Below are positions 35,801 to 44,382 of a stretch of DNA of 64,000 bases, in pieces. Origin of the DNA: Algoriphagus sp. CAU 1675. GTDB lineage: Bacteria; Bacteroidota; Bacteroidia; Cytophagales; Cyclobacteriaceae. The notes below the pieces were generated by a model that saw only the letters and a list, made by a program, of their open reading frames with translations, had not been told where the DNA came from and did not search any database. Location of the stretch: assembly GCF_029222925.1 (NCBI RefSeq), contig NZ_JARHUI010000003.1:167621-231620 (forward strand), read 5' to 3'. The first letter of the stretch is position 1. Every line of letters begins with the position of its first letter. The translations under genes were made by a program, and so were the position numbers.

Positions 35801-36415
35801 CAGGCTTTTCAGGTTCTTTTCAATTTCATAGAGCAGGTCTTCCACCCGGTCCAGATCCGCATCGGTGTCCTCCAGTTTGCGCAGGGTTTCTTTCTTGCGG
35901 TTTTTGAATTTGGAGATCCCTGCAGCTTCTTCGAAAAGCTCCCTTCTGCTGTTGTTTTTGTCATTGAGGAGTTCGTCGATCATCTTGAGTTCGATGATGG
36001 CGTAGGAGTTGGAATTGATCCCTGTGTCCATGAAGAGGTTGGTGATGTCCTTCAGGCGGCAGGTCACTCCATTGATCTGGTATTCGCTTTCCCCGCTGCG
36101 GTAGTAGCGTCGGGTGATGGTGACGTGGGTGTATTCGGTAGGCAGGAGGTTTTTGGTGTTTTCAAAAGTCAGGGAAACCTCCGCCATATTGGTAGGCTTG
36201 CGGTTTTTGGTTCCGTTGAAAATCACGTTTTCCATCTTGTCGGAGCGCAGGGCCCGGGTCTTTTGTTCTCCCAATACCCATCGGATGGCATCCACTACAT
36301 TGGATTTTCCACAGCCATTTGGGCCGACTACTCCGGTAATTCCCTTGTCAAAATTGATGACCATTTTGTCACCAAAACTCTTGAACCCTTTGATCTCCAG
36401 CTTACTGAGTAACAT
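32876..36415 (-). CDS. smc: Chromosome segregation ATPase SMC
   Basis: 1179 residues, normal for SMC. The N-terminal head has Walker A GPNGCGKSNVVDAIRWVLGEQ-type sequence (about 30-50). Two long coiled coils (about 170-490 and 670-1010) flank the hinge (about 500-670, with LLTTDEKYRVTIENYLEG and the glycine-rich KRKFSLSGGSVGLF). The C-terminal head carries the ABC signature LSGGEKTLTATSLLF and Walker B PFCIFDEVDAPLDD. It organises and separates chromosomes. The coding strand is GC-rich in the coils, which opens long spurious frames on the other strand. ScpA/ScpB genes are not nearby. Confidence 0.98.
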   Translation of the reverse strand: MLLSKLEIKGFKSFGDKMVINFDKGITGVVGPNGCGKSNVVDAIRWVLGEQKTRALRSDKMENVIFNGTKNRKPTNMAEVSLTFENTKNLLPTEYTHVTITRRYYRSGESEYQINGVTCRLKDITNLFMDTGINSNSYAIIELKMIDELLNDKNNSRRELFEEAAGISKFKNRKKETLRKLEDTDADLDRVEDLLYEIEKNLKSLEKQAKQASKYFEIKAEYKTASINLAKKSIEKYTQSLLETSQKIQEESDRKLGFQTQIADQEAQLTQLKTELINKEKLLSSRQRTLNEHVNKIRAFESEKKIKNERLRFLEDRSQKLREQIDADRKSNDRAGFSIRSLQQEMESATKIFAEKELIISELKEAYESQKLIQSEKQQQQKQLAQSFEQLKEKVYQMSKELEIKQIQLSTLKQELERTSSDDSHQEASLVDFEEKIIELKAELDEANRYFLEAKAKQEDLDQKIEESNRVIEMIREELTQSSRKLDSKTNEYNLTKSLVENLEGFPEAIKFLKKNSSWGKDIPLLSDLLTTDEKYRVTIENYLEGYMNYYVVDTEAQAIAAIQLLSDAARGKANFFVLEHFERFKPSQTKLFSNALAATEIIEFDVKYSRLINFILDNVYIVQGDYKEFPEDKEAIFISENGKYTKRKFSLSGGSVGLFEGKRIGRAKNLEKLDKEIKELNKKVSSTRSNLDQKLSDLMKLKEVSYKKAMEEGQARINETNQAYVSISTKKEQLAELLSSNANKREDILERIATLEESLAEIQPQLIEERAEYEAAHIDLEELNEALEKESALLSEKSQAFNQENISYHQQLNRLKSLEQEIEFKQNAYDSSKERIEKSQTELSQLDAEIKSLLENNEIKDDELIELYAEKEGIEQGVTEAEKDYYGSRGLIDETDQKIRSLQKAKESHDELVQELQNKINEVKLKMASMKERLSVEFELDLDQLMEENPDLDPEFLDFSEEDLRALVQKQKDKLEKIGPINPMAMEAYDEIKIRYDFITTQKEDLIKAKESLLTTISEIDQVAKETFLEAFEKIKENFIRVFRSLFTEQDDCDLKLTDPDNPLESSIEIMAKPKGKRPLTINQLSGGEKTLTATSLLFSIYLLKPAPFCIFDEVDAPLDDANIDKFNQIIQQFSSESQFIIVTHNKRTMASTDIIYGITMIEAGVSRVVPVDLRELA

Positions 36416-36578
36416 TCAATTTTTGCTTCTTCCTAAAAGCAAACAAAATAGTATCATTTGGAGGATTTGGCAAGGAATAAATTTGAAGTAGGGGAAAGGG
36501 GAACGGGAAAAGGAGAAAGGGAAGGAAATTTTCGGTATTGGGATTTTCCAATCCTTGAATTTACCCTATCTTAAGCCC

Positions 36579-37058
36579 ATGGATTTGGGAAATGTCATAT
36601 ATATCCTGGCGGTCATCGCCTATTTTGTCTACCAGGCGACCAAGAAAAAGCGGGCAGAAGGAGAGGAGGAATATCCTGAATCCCAGCCCCCACAACAGCC
36701 TCAAGCGCCTAGTTTTGAGGATTTGCTGCGGGAGATCCGGGAAGCCCAAAAGCCCAAACCTGCACCTAAACCCAAGCCGGTGGTAGTTCAGGAAAAAGCG
36801 CCAGAACCTAAGAAGACCATTTACAAATCCCTGGAGGACTACGATGATGAAATCAGCTATTACAAGGGGGCCTTTGAAAGTAGTCAGGTAAAGGCTGCCA
36901 AAACTTCAGAGGGAATCCCGACCATACCCACCGTGGTGCCGGAGGCCTATGAAAGCAAGCCCAAGCCTAAAAGCCGCTATGCGGATCTCCTGAAAAATCC
37001 AGCCACGGTCAAGGATGCTGTGGTCATGAAGGAAATCCTGGACAGAAAGTATTTTTAA
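36579..37058 (+). CDS. Membrane-anchored proline/lysine-rich hypothetical protein
   Basis: 159 residues from the ATG at 36579; an in-frame TTG at 36555 is less likely. One N-terminal membrane helix (NVIYILAVIAYFVYQATKKK, about 4-23) is followed by a charged cytoplasmic-type tail: a Pro/Gln/Glu-rich linker (ESQPPQQPQAPSFEDLLREI), repeats of PKPAPKPKP, and a C-terminal KSRYADLLKNPATVKDAVVMKEILDRKYF that is probably the conserved functional piece. I know this arrangement only as an uncharacterised Bacteroidota protein. It is divergent from smc with 163 bp between the starts. Confidence 0.72.
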   Translation: MDLGNVIYILAVIAYFVYQATKKKRAEGEEEYPESQPPQQPQAPSFEDLLREIREAQKPKPAPKPKPVVVQEKAPEPKKTIYKSLEDYDDEISYYKGAFESSQVKAAKTSEGIPTIPTVVPEAYESKPKPKSRYADLLKNPATVKDAVVMKEILDRKYF

Positions 37059-37066
37059 TTGCGGGG

Positions 37067-37225
37067 TTAGTACCCAATTTTTTCATATTCCCGGATGCAG
37101 ACATTCCCTGATTTTCCCTCTGAAATCAGCCGGTAATTTTCCCCCAACCAAACTTCCAGCCTTTCTACATCTTCCCCTTCTTTGGGATAGGCATGAAGGT
37201 AGAGATATGCCTTTCCAGATAGGAG
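37067..37225 (-). pseudogene. Possible remnant of a small protein gene
   Basis: On the minus strand a 52-codon frame with protein-like composition runs from just after a TGA to a stop: LLSGKAYLYLHAYPKEGEDV, ERLEVWLGENYRLISEGKSG, NVCIREYEKIGY. It lacks an ATG, and the other two frames have no comparable sequence. It may be the 3' end of a gene whose front is frameshifted or lost between 37226 and 37300. No family recognised. Confidence 0.35.
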
Positions 37226-37363
37226 TCATTCTGGTTTTGAACATAGGGCTTTGAGTCTTTAGGAAAGATTGGAACTGAGATTTATTTTTTGGCAATATGT
37301 GTCAAAGAGAACATGTTTCTGGATCTCTTTCCTATTTTTAAACTCATTTTAAAATTCAGGGTA

Positions 37364-38275
37364 ATGGCACAGGCAGGTAAAATCGAACAGCAAAAAATTC
37401 TCCGGGTTTTCAAACTCATCAATCTACTTCAGAGCAATATCGGAAAGCCGGTACACCGATTGGCCGAACTGTTGGAAACCGATGAGCGGACGATTTACCG
37501 TTATTTCAAGCTCTTGGAGGCGCTGGGCTTCGATATTATAAAGGAATTCAGCAAGTATAAGATACAGGAACGTCCCGGTCAGGAGTCCACGCTCAACTAT
37601 GGGGTGTTTTCTACCGAGGAAAGCCAATGGCTCAAAAAGCTGATTGATTCCGAAGGAAAAGGGAATTTGCTCAAGGATTCTGTTTTGCAGAAGCTCCAGC
37701 TCAGATCTGAATTGAAGCAGGGAACCGATCAGCTTTTTAAGGCGAACCTGGGTCGTATTGTGGATGAAATCGGAAAGGCTGTGCAGGATAAAAAACAAAT
37801 TTGGCTTAAGGATTATTATTCACTGTCCAGTGATACAACGAGTGACCGACTCGTAGAGCCTGTGGCTTTTACCTCCAACTACGAAGCCATTCATGCCTTT
37901 GAACCGGAAAGCAAGAGTATGAAGGTCTTTAAGATTGAGCGGATCGGGGAGGTGGTGATCAGCCAAAGCGGATGGAAGTTTGAAGCCAAACACAAATTGC
38001 CCGAGCAACAGCTCTTTGGTTTTACAGGCAGAAAGCGCTTCCATGTGAAATTGAAGCTGAGCAAAAAGGCCTATCAACTCATGTTGGAAGAGCATCCCAA
38101 TGCCCGTCCTTTTATGGTGATTAAGAACAGAAACCATTACTATTTCGAAGGTGAAATTCCTCAGTTACCGGGTTTGGGGAGGTTTATTTTGGGACTTCCC
38201 GGAGAGGTGAAAATAGAAGAGGGAGAGGAGATGAAGGCCTATATTCAGGATCAGTTAAGCCGAGTGGATTTTTAA
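37364..38275 (+). CDS. HTH-WYL transcriptional regulator
   Basis: 303 residues from the ATG at 37364; an in-frame GTG-type extension from 37289 would add 25 hydrophobic residues and is rejected. The N-terminal winged helix is QKILRVFKLINLLQSNIGKP, then LAELLETDERTIYRYFKLLEALGF (about 35-58). A WYL-type sensor domain (about 140-225) reads KKQIWLKDYYSLSSDTTSD, then LVEPVAF, and a WCX-like domain ends the protein. The WYL signature is altered to WLKDYY. Such proteins often sense nucleic-acid or nucleotide ligands. No obvious target operon is adjacent. Confidence 0.85.
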   Translation: MAQAGKIEQQKILRVFKLINLLQSNIGKPVHRLAELLETDERTIYRYFKLLEALGFDIIKEFSKYKIQERPGQESTLNYGVFSTEESQWLKKLIDSEGKGNLLKDSVLQKLQLRSELKQGTDQLFKANLGRIVDEIGKAVQDKKQIWLKDYYSLSSDTTSDRLVEPVAFTSNYEAIHAFEPESKSMKVFKIERIGEVVISQSGWKFEAKHKLPEQQLFGFTGRKRFHVKLKLSKKAYQLMLEEHPNARPFMVIKNRNHYYFEGEIPQLPGLGRFILGLPGEVKIEEGEEMKAYIQDQLSRVDF

Positions 38276-38287
38276 AGTTAAGGACAT

Positions 38288-38325
38288 AAAAAAAGCCCCT
38301 AAAATCAATTAGGGGCTTATTTTTT
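38288..38325. terminator. Bidirectional terminator between the WYL regulator and the M28 peptidase gene
   Basis: AAGCCCCT (38293-38300) pairs with AGGGGCTT (38311-38318) with A-run and T-run flanks on the two sides, serving convergent genes. Confidence 0.85.
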
Positions 38326-40420
38326 ACAGTTTTTGGGAAAGCTGATCAATCTTTTGACTGAGGTTTAATATGGCAGCTGCATAGCGTGTGTCCCATTCTT
38401 CCAGTCGCTCGGTGGAACGAATGGCCACTTCATATTGGATTCCCGGTAAGATCCAGGAAGCATAGCCTGAGAAGGGATCATTGCAGACATAAAGGGATTT
38501 GTACCATTCTCCGTAGTACATGCCTTTGGGGTCAATCCAGCTTTTTTCCAGTCCAATCAAGCCCTTGTTGATGTACTTCAGCTTTTTCTTGGAGATTTTC
38601 TTTCCTTCAAGGGCTGCGTCCAGTTTTTGCTGATAGGCTGCAGAGCTTGCTTCCAGTTTCGCCAAGGCAGCATTCACCTGATCAAATTCTTTAAAGTTAG
38701 GATCGAGAGCCTGAACATTTTTCACGGCCTGTTCGAAATGTCCCTTTAGGTCCTGGGCATAGCGGGGTACATCGTAAGGAATGACATCACCATTGGCCAA
38801 CCGGAGAGCTACCAAACCGAAGAGCTGGGCAACTGCTCCACCCATTTTGAAACTTGGATCTACGAATTTGCTGTAGTAATGGAAATTGTCATAGTTGGAA
38901 TGGTAAGGAGTCAAGCCTCCTGTTCCTCCACTCATACTGGGTACACCTACGTGCATGTAGAAGGCAATATGGTCGGATCCTCCACCCAGGTTTCCGATTC
39001 TTGGTTCCGCTTGCTTGCCAGCCCAGATTTCATAAACGGTCTTGGCGGAGTCTGGATAGCTCACCTCTTTGGAAGCATCAATGATAAGTTTTTTGAGGGT
39101 AGGGGCTGCAGAAGCACCGAAGTTTCTTCCGTTTACTCCTCCGTCAAAATTCATGTAAGTGATGGCTTTTGCTCCCAGTTCATCCCGGAAATGCTCTACC
39201 CACTCTGTGGAACCAATTACACCTTGCTCTTCAGCATCCCAGTGGCCGATCAAAATGGATCGATCCGGTCGGTGACCCTGCTTTATCAATTCGCCCAATG
39301 CTTCGGATAAGGTCAATAACATGGCTGTTCCGGAGTTGGGATCTGTGGCGCCAAAACTCCAGGCGTCAAAATGGGCTCCCAAGATGATCCATTCATCGGG
39401 ATTTTTAGCTCCTTTGAAAGTTCCTATGACATTGTTGGCACGGATAAAATCGCTAGGCTGATCTACCATGACGCGGACTTTGAGATTAGAGCCCCCTTCG
39501 ATCTTGTAATCGAAAGGCAAGCCGCCCTGCCAAGCCTCAGGCACTGCCTGTCCTTCCATTCTGGAAAGGATTTCCTTCGCAGCTCCGTAACCAATTGGAG
39601 TTACCGGGATATGGTGCAAAGCCACATCTTTGGGATCCAATCGATCCACTTTTACAGGGCCATCCAAAGGCAATGCAGGCTCATTGGGGGTTAGTGGATC
39701 ACCGGTCCATTCCAAGGTCAACATGGATCCTCTTTGAATGGTGGTTTCATTGTAATAAGGTCCCTCTGGATAGACTTTTCCTTTGGTGTAGCCGTTGTCT
39801 TTGGGATCTGTGTAGACCACCAAACCAATGGCTCCATATTGCTCAGCATATTTTGCTTTGAAGCCTCTGAAGTTTCCTCCATATCGGGCGATCACTACTT
39901 TTCCATTCAGATCAACTCCCATCTCTGCCAACTTCTCAAAATCCTCCCGGGTACCGTAGTTCACATAAACGACTTCCGCGGTCACATCCCCACTGCCGGA
40001 GAAGGCATTGAAGCCCAAGTGCAGTCTGGGATCAGAAGAAAAGGGATCTTCTTCCAATATCGCTTCCTGCTGGGAAAGGGTCATTTTCACAGGGGAAACG
40101 ATTTCCAAATGGGATTCTCCCGGATCATTGGGCAGGTACACATCGTAGGGATAGAGTTTTACATCCATGCCTGCATCCTCCATGATTTTGGCCATGTATT
40201 GCTGGACCAGCTCATTTTCCGGTGTTCCGGCGATGTGTGGATTTTTGGTGATTTCTTTTAAATGGACCTTGAATCGGTCAAAATTGACGGATTGAAGAAA
40301 GGTGCTTTCAATGCTTTTCTGTTTTTCCTGATTTTTAGTCAGGAATCCGTCCTGGGCCTGAGCGGAAAGTGTCAGGGCCACGGTTCCCAATAATAGGGCA
40401 TACTTGCTTGTGATTTTCAT
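38324..40420 (-). CDS. Exported M28 family metallopeptidase (glutamate carboxypeptidase II-like)
   Basis: 698 residues. Signal peptide to SAQAQ (about 1-22). A PA domain lies at about 140-300 (VVYVNYGTREDFEKL, GKVVIARYGGNFRG), the M28 catalytic domain at about 300-560 and a helical dimerisation domain at about 580-698. Zinc ligands read as H350 and D360 (GAHFDAWSFGATDPNSG), the catalytic Glu pair E397-E398 (WDAEEQG), and H in GGGSDHIAF. This is the three-domain plan of PSMA/GCPII, which removes C-terminal residues from peptides. It is the last gene of the leftward amidohydrolase/peptidase operon, 3 bp after the NlpC/P60 gene. Confidence 0.93.
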   Translation of the reverse strand: MKITSKYALLLGTVALTLSAQAQDGFLTKNQEKQKSIESTFLQSVNFDRFKVHLKEITKNPHIAGTPENELVQQYMAKIMEDAGMDVKLYPYDVYLPNDPGESHLEIVSPVKMTLSQQEAILEEDPFSSDPRLHLGFNAFSGSGDVTAEVVYVNYGTREDFEKLAEMGVDLNGKVVIARYGGNFRGFKAKYAEQYGAIGLVVYTDPKDNGYTKGKVYPEGPYYNETTIQRGSMLTLEWTGDPLTPNEPALPLDGPVKVDRLDPKDVALHHIPVTPIGYGAAKEILSRMEGQAVPEAWQGGLPFDYKIEGGSNLKVRVMVDQPSDFIRANNVIGTFKGAKNPDEWIILGAHFDAWSFGATDPNSGTAMLLTLSEALGELIKQGHRPDRSILIGHWDAEEQGVIGSTEWVEHFRDELGAKAITYMNFDGGVNGRNFGASAAPTLKKLIIDASKEVSYPDSAKTVYEIWAGKQAEPRIGNLGGGSDHIAFYMHVGVPSMSGGTGGLTPYHSNYDNFHYYSKFVDPSFKMGGAVAQLFGLVALRLANGDVIPYDVPRYAQDLKGHFEQAVKNVQALDPNFKEFDQVNAALAKLEASSAAYQQKLDAALEGKKISKKKLKYINKGLIGLEKSWIDPKGMYYGEWYKSLYVCNDPFSGYASWILPGIQYEVAIRSTERLEEWDTRYAAAILNLSQKIDQLSQKL

Positions 40421-40423
40421 AAA

Positions 40424-41587
40424 TTACTTGCTGGTCAAAAGTTCGGAGACTGAAAGTACTCCATCGGAATTTTTATTGATGATACGCTTGGTACGCAGGT
40501 ATCGATTGAGTTCGTATTCGTCGTAATTAGGGCTATTGGGGTCAAAACTGGAAATTCTCACTCTTCCTCTGGAATGGATAAATTCTTGATTTCCTATCCA
40601 CATGCCCACATGAACCACTTTTTCCTTTTGATCCCCAACCGCTTTCTCTCCAAAGAACAGCAGATCGCCAACCTGGAGGTTTTCCCAGTTTTTGTCTGTA
40701 TCCACTTCTTCTCCTTCATTGACTTGCTGTGAGGCATCGCGGGGTATGATCTTTCCATTGAGGTAAAAAATGGTTTTCGTGAAACCACTGCAATCCACTC
40801 CTTTTATGGAGGTTCCTCCCCAGAGATAAGGGATCCCCATCATTTGTTTGGCAGTAGTAATGAGATTTTCGGCACTGGTTTCCCGACTTTCTATCCAATC
40901 TGCCCAAGGCATGGCTTCAGTTTTTTCAATATAGCCAGTTCTTCCATCTGGAAGGGAGGCCTTGACCAGGTTTCCGGATTCTTCAAGCGCAGTCAGAATA
41001 TTACCGGCTACTAGATCAGAAAGCATTTCTGTTTGTTGGCTGTCTGCCCAAATATGTCCTGAAAGTGGGGTATAGACCAATTTGGGACTTACAAACCATT
41101 CTGCCAATTCCTCCTCGGTCATTCGGTGAATCCCCGCTTGATCCACCCAGGAAAGGTAGCCGTCGGGAGTTTGCACCAAATACCAGGTGTTTTCTGCTTT
41201 CAGGACTTTCAAAGGTGTTCCCAATAGAGCTTGAGTGGCCAGCTCTGCAGAATGCTTGGGCTGACTTCGGATATTGGCTACGGAAATGGTGACCAATGCC
41301 CTTGTCTTTTCTCCCAATTCGGCATCGGGTAGGGTAGTGACTGCATTGGTAAACTTCATTCCCTTGGATTCAAGTTCTTTAAGTAGATTTTCAAGAGCCG
41401 GAATTTGGTCTGTTTCTCCTTTTAGAGAGTCCTTATCAAAAGTCAGGTCCCAAAGTGCCACCCGTTTATCCGGAGCCACTTCTTTTCTGTAGCTCTCGAT
41501 TAATCCTTTGATTTGGTCTTCATTCGGGTTGTTGCAGGAGGCAAAAAGAAGGGAAGTGACTACAGTAATGAGGAGAAGTTTTCTCAT
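40424..41587 (-). CDS. Lipoprotein NlpC/P60 (C40) peptidase with SH3-like domains
   Basis: 387 residues. Lipobox LLFASC gives Cys18. Two SH3b-like domains follow (about 95-155 and 170-225), then the C40 catalytic domain (about 240-360): DCSGFTKTIFY with C266, VVHVGMWIGN with H327, and FIHSRGRV with H338. It is built like dipeptidyl-peptidase VI / YkfC, which cut gamma-D-Glu-diamino-acid bonds in cell-wall peptides. Together with the M28 peptidase and the amidohydrolases it fits a periplasmic muropeptide or peptide scavenging operon. Confidence 0.92.
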   Translation of the reverse strand: MRKLLLITVVTSLLFASCNNPNEDQIKGLIESYRKEVAPDKRVALWDLTFDKDSLKGETDQIPALENLLKELESKGMKFTNAVTTLPDAELGEKTRALVTISVANIRSQPKHSAELATQALLGTPLKVLKAENTWYLVQTPDGYLSWVDQAGIHRMTEEELAEWFVSPKLVYTPLSGHIWADSQQTEMLSDLVAGNILTALEESGNLVKASLPDGRTGYIEKTEAMPWADWIESRETSAENLITTAKQMMGIPYLWGGTSIKGVDCSGFTKTIFYLNGKIIPRDASQQVNEGEEVDTDKNWENLQVGDLLFFGEKAVGDQKEKVVHVGMWIGNQEFIHSRGRVRISSFDPNSPNYDEYELNRYLRTKRIINKNSDGVLSVSELLTSK

Positions 41588-41672
41588 GGATCAGCAGATT
41601 TAGAAAGACAAAACCACAAGTAAGCCTTTACTGAACTAAAGGCTAGCTTGTGGTCTTGAATCCAATTTAAAA

Positions 41673-42974
41673 TTAATGAGTATTCAGGTTAGGAGATCTT
41701 TCCAAGAACTCCTGATACAATCTGATGTGTCTGTTTGAAAGTGGAATTCTGTATCCGTTGATGAATACATGCATGATCTGCGAACGAGTCTCAAACGGAT
41801 CTTCAGTAGCCACGATGAGGTTGGCCACTTTTCCTTGTTCGATGGAACCATATTGATCAGCTACTCCAAGGATTTCAGCTGGATAGATGGTTACCGCTTT
41901 CCAGGCTTCCTCTTTGCCCAAGCCGTAAGCTGCTGCAAATGCTGCATGGAAAGGAAGGTTTCTTACATTTTCAGACTCATTGGTACGGATGGCTACTTTC
42001 ACGCCAGCTTTTGCCATTTTACCGGCATTGCTGTAAGCAGCATCATAACGGTCGGATTGTCTTGTAGGAAGATCCTGAACCGGTCCGGTAATTACCGGGA
42101 TGCCAGCTTTGGCGATTTCATCCGCAACTCTCCATCCTTCATCCACACCACTGAAGATTACTTTCACATTTTTGTCAGCAACCCATTTGATCGCGTTTTG
42201 GATATCAGAAGCGGCATTCACTTCAATCATAAGAGGAAGCTCTCCGGCAATCACTTTTGCCAACTGGGCCATTTCCGGATAGTACTCCAGTTCAGCACCT
42301 TTTTGGCTTAATTCATGATAGCTTTTTGCTCTTTCCCAGATTTCATTCGCTTCTTTTTGTGCCTTTTCGTTGTCTTTTTTGATGTCCTCATCAGAGCGTC
42401 GGTCAAAACGGCCTCTTCTCGCAGAGCTAGGGAAGTTCATAACAACGGCCTTTGCACCTGCATACATCTGGTCAGGAGTGTATCCGACCAAATTGATCAA
42501 AGCAGCCGTTCCAGGGAACAAACCTCCCTGCGGAACAGTCATGACAGTGGTCACACCGGATACGCGGGTTACAGGAACTGCCTCAGTATTCGGGTTAACA
42601 GCAGTCAAAGCCTGCATATTGGGAGTGAAGTTTCCTATTTCTGCATAATCAACTGTTTCCGGTACGGAATTGACCTCGACTAGACCCAATTGTGTGCCCC
42701 CGTCAATCATTCCGGGATAGATTACCAAACCGCTGCAGTCAATTACCTCTGCATCCGGGGCAGAGATGGAGGTGCCGATTTGGGCAATTTTTCCATTTTC
42801 TACCAAAATGGAAGTGTTTTTTAAGGTTCCTTTGGTGATGGTTTCTACAGTAGCATTTTGAAGCAGAAACTTTCCACTGCGGGGCTTAATGAATTCCCCG
42901 TCAATCTGTGCCATAGCCATGATAGGCATAAAGGCCAGCAGGAAGGCGAAAAAGGATTTTACTTGTCTTTTCAT
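41673..42974 (-). CDS. Amidohydrolase-family protein lacking the HxH metal motif
   Basis: 433 residues with a signal peptide (to AMAMAQ). It has the amidohydrolase composite domain and barrel (ATVETITKGTLKNTSILVENG, the proline-glycine IYPGMIDGG, and VTIYPAEILGVADQYGSIEQGKVANLIV). In place of FIDxHxH it reads MIDGGTQLG: G93 and Q95 replace the two metal histidines. The late catalytic Asp position reads IRTNESE, without Asp. It is therefore unlikely to hydrolyse anything alone and may be a structural or regulatory partner of the canonical enzyme encoded 21 bp upstream. Third of three adjacent paralogues. Confidence 0.88.
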   Translation of the reverse strand: MKRQVKSFFAFLLAFMPIMAMAQIDGEFIKPRSGKFLLQNATVETITKGTLKNTSILVENGKIAQIGTSISAPDAEVIDCSGLVIYPGMIDGGTQLGLVEVNSVPETVDYAEIGNFTPNMQALTAVNPNTEAVPVTRVSGVTTVMTVPQGGLFPGTAALINLVGYTPDQMYAGAKAVVMNFPSSARRGRFDRRSDEDIKKDNEKAQKEANEIWERAKSYHELSQKGAELEYYPEMAQLAKVIAGELPLMIEVNAASDIQNAIKWVADKNVKVIFSGVDEGWRVADEIAKAGIPVITGPVQDLPTRQSDRYDAAYSNAGKMAKAGVKVAIRTNESENVRNLPFHAAFAAAYGLGKEEAWKAVTIYPAEILGVADQYGSIEQGKVANLIVATEDPFETRSQIMHVFINGYRIPLSNRHIRLYQEFLERSPNLNTH

Positions 42975-42995
42975 GTCTTCGTTTTTTCGGGGTGA

Positions 42996-44378
42996 TTAAT
43001 GATTGGTATGGAATAAAGCATTGGCAGTCTCGAAAAGGAATTCGGTATCCTGCATACATCTGTGGTTTTCCTCCGTGAGCATCACTTCCTCAACCATTTC
43101 AGTTGGGCTAACTCTCTGGCGCTGATCATCTTTGTCAGTTTTGATATCAAAGTACTTGATACCATCCACAAAGGTCATCTGTGGTACTGCATAAGAAGAA
43201 AGCGGATGTCCTTCGAAAATCACCATGTCAGCTTGCTTTCCAACTTCAAGAGAACCTACCTTATCGTCGATGCCCAATTGCTTGGCAGGGTTGATCGTGA
43301 TCATGGCCAAAGCTTCTTCGTCAGTAAGTCCACCATAACGCTGAGTTTTGGCAGCCTCATGGTACAGGTGACGGATCAACTCAGCTGAATCAGAGTTGAT
43401 AGATGTAATGGCGCCATTTCTCTGAAGAATGGCAGCATTGAAGGCAGTGGAATAATACACTTCAAATTTGTAGGCCCACCAGTCAGCAAATACGGAAGCA
43501 CCCATGGTGTATTGTGCAATTTCCGGAGCCACTTTGAACCCTTCGTTGGTGTGTTGGAAGACGAGTTTGCTGATTCCAAAATCCTTGGCAACATTGATCA
43601 GCATGTAGATTTCATCTGCTCGGTAAGAGTGGCAGTGTATAATGATCTTGCCATCTAAGATGTCTACCAAGGTTTGAAGGCGCTCATCATATTCTGGAGC
43701 AACCATGGTATTTCCTTTCTGGCTTTTTGCAGCATTATAAGTTTCCCATGCTTTTTTATACTGAAGAGCCTCATTGAAGCCATTTCTCAAAATAGCTTCC
43801 ACACCCATACGGCTTCTTGGCTGAATGCCATTTCCTCTTCCGTGTACACGGGTTGGGTTTTCACCCAAAGCGAATTTGATAGTTCGAGGCGCGTCCTGCA
43901 TGATGATATCAGCTGGATCGCTTGAACCCCACCGGTGTTTTAGGGTTGCATTTTGTCCACCGACTACGTTTGCGGATCCGTGCATGGCATGTGATATCGT
44001 CACTCCACCTGCCAAAGCTCTGTATAGTCCGACCTCGTATGGGTTGACCACATCCTTCATACGGACTTCGGCGACAATAGGAGAGGTGGCTTCATTGACT
44101 ACATCCAGTCCTACATGGGAGTGGGCATCGATGATTCCCGGCATAAGGTATTTTCCGGTAGCGTCAATGGTTTGTACTCCGCTTGGTGCATTTAGATTTT
44201 GTCCGATCTGCTTGATGATTCCGTCCTGAACGAGGACGTCAGAGTTTTCCAGGTTTCCGTTTGTAACCGTGATTACTGTTGCGTTTTTTATCAATACACT
44301 GCCTTTCGGAGTCTGAGCTTCCGCAACTTGCAAACTCAAACCCAGCAATGCAGCAAGAAAATAATTCAGTTTTTTCAT
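42996..44378 (-). CDS. Exported amidohydrolase, imidazolonepropionase-like, catalytically complete
   Basis: 460 residues from the ATG at 44378, chosen because it opens the signal peptide (MKKLNYFLAALLGLSLQVAEAQ); an upstream in-frame ATG at 44447 overlaps the preceding gene. IIDAHSHVGLD holds H86 and H88; IIHCHSYRADEI and LVFQHTNEG give further histidines, and SINSDSAEL the catalytic Asp, so the metal site is complete. Members of this imidazolonepropionase-like group include Xaa-Pro and Xaa-Arg dipeptidases. It lies in the middle of the operon, 4 bp after the first paralogue gene, and is the only intact enzyme of the three. Confidence 0.9.
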   Translation of the reverse strand: MKKLNYFLAALLGLSLQVAEAQTPKGSVLIKNATVITVTNGNLENSDVLVQDGIIKQIGQNLNAPSGVQTIDATGKYLMPGIIDAHSHVGLDVVNEATSPIVAEVRMKDVVNPYEVGLYRALAGGVTISHAMHGSANVVGGQNATLKHRWGSSDPADIIMQDAPRTIKFALGENPTRVHGRGNGIQPRSRMGVEAILRNGFNEALQYKKAWETYNAAKSQKGNTMVAPEYDERLQTLVDILDGKIIIHCHSYRADEIYMLINVAKDFGISKLVFQHTNEGFKVAPEIAQYTMGASVFADWWAYKFEVYYSTAFNAAILQRNGAITSINSDSAELIRHLYHEAAKTQRYGGLTDEEALAMITINPAKQLGIDDKVGSLEVGKQADMVIFEGHPLSSYAVPQMTFVDGIKYFDIKTDKDDQRQRVSPTEMVEEVMLTEENHRCMQDTEFLFETANALFHTNH

Positions 44379-44382
44379 GTCT

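Noticed and set aside
35612..36412. A 266-codon open frame opposite the smc N-terminal part
   Set aside because: Same effect as the longer antisense frame; the sense strand carries the Walker A head domain.
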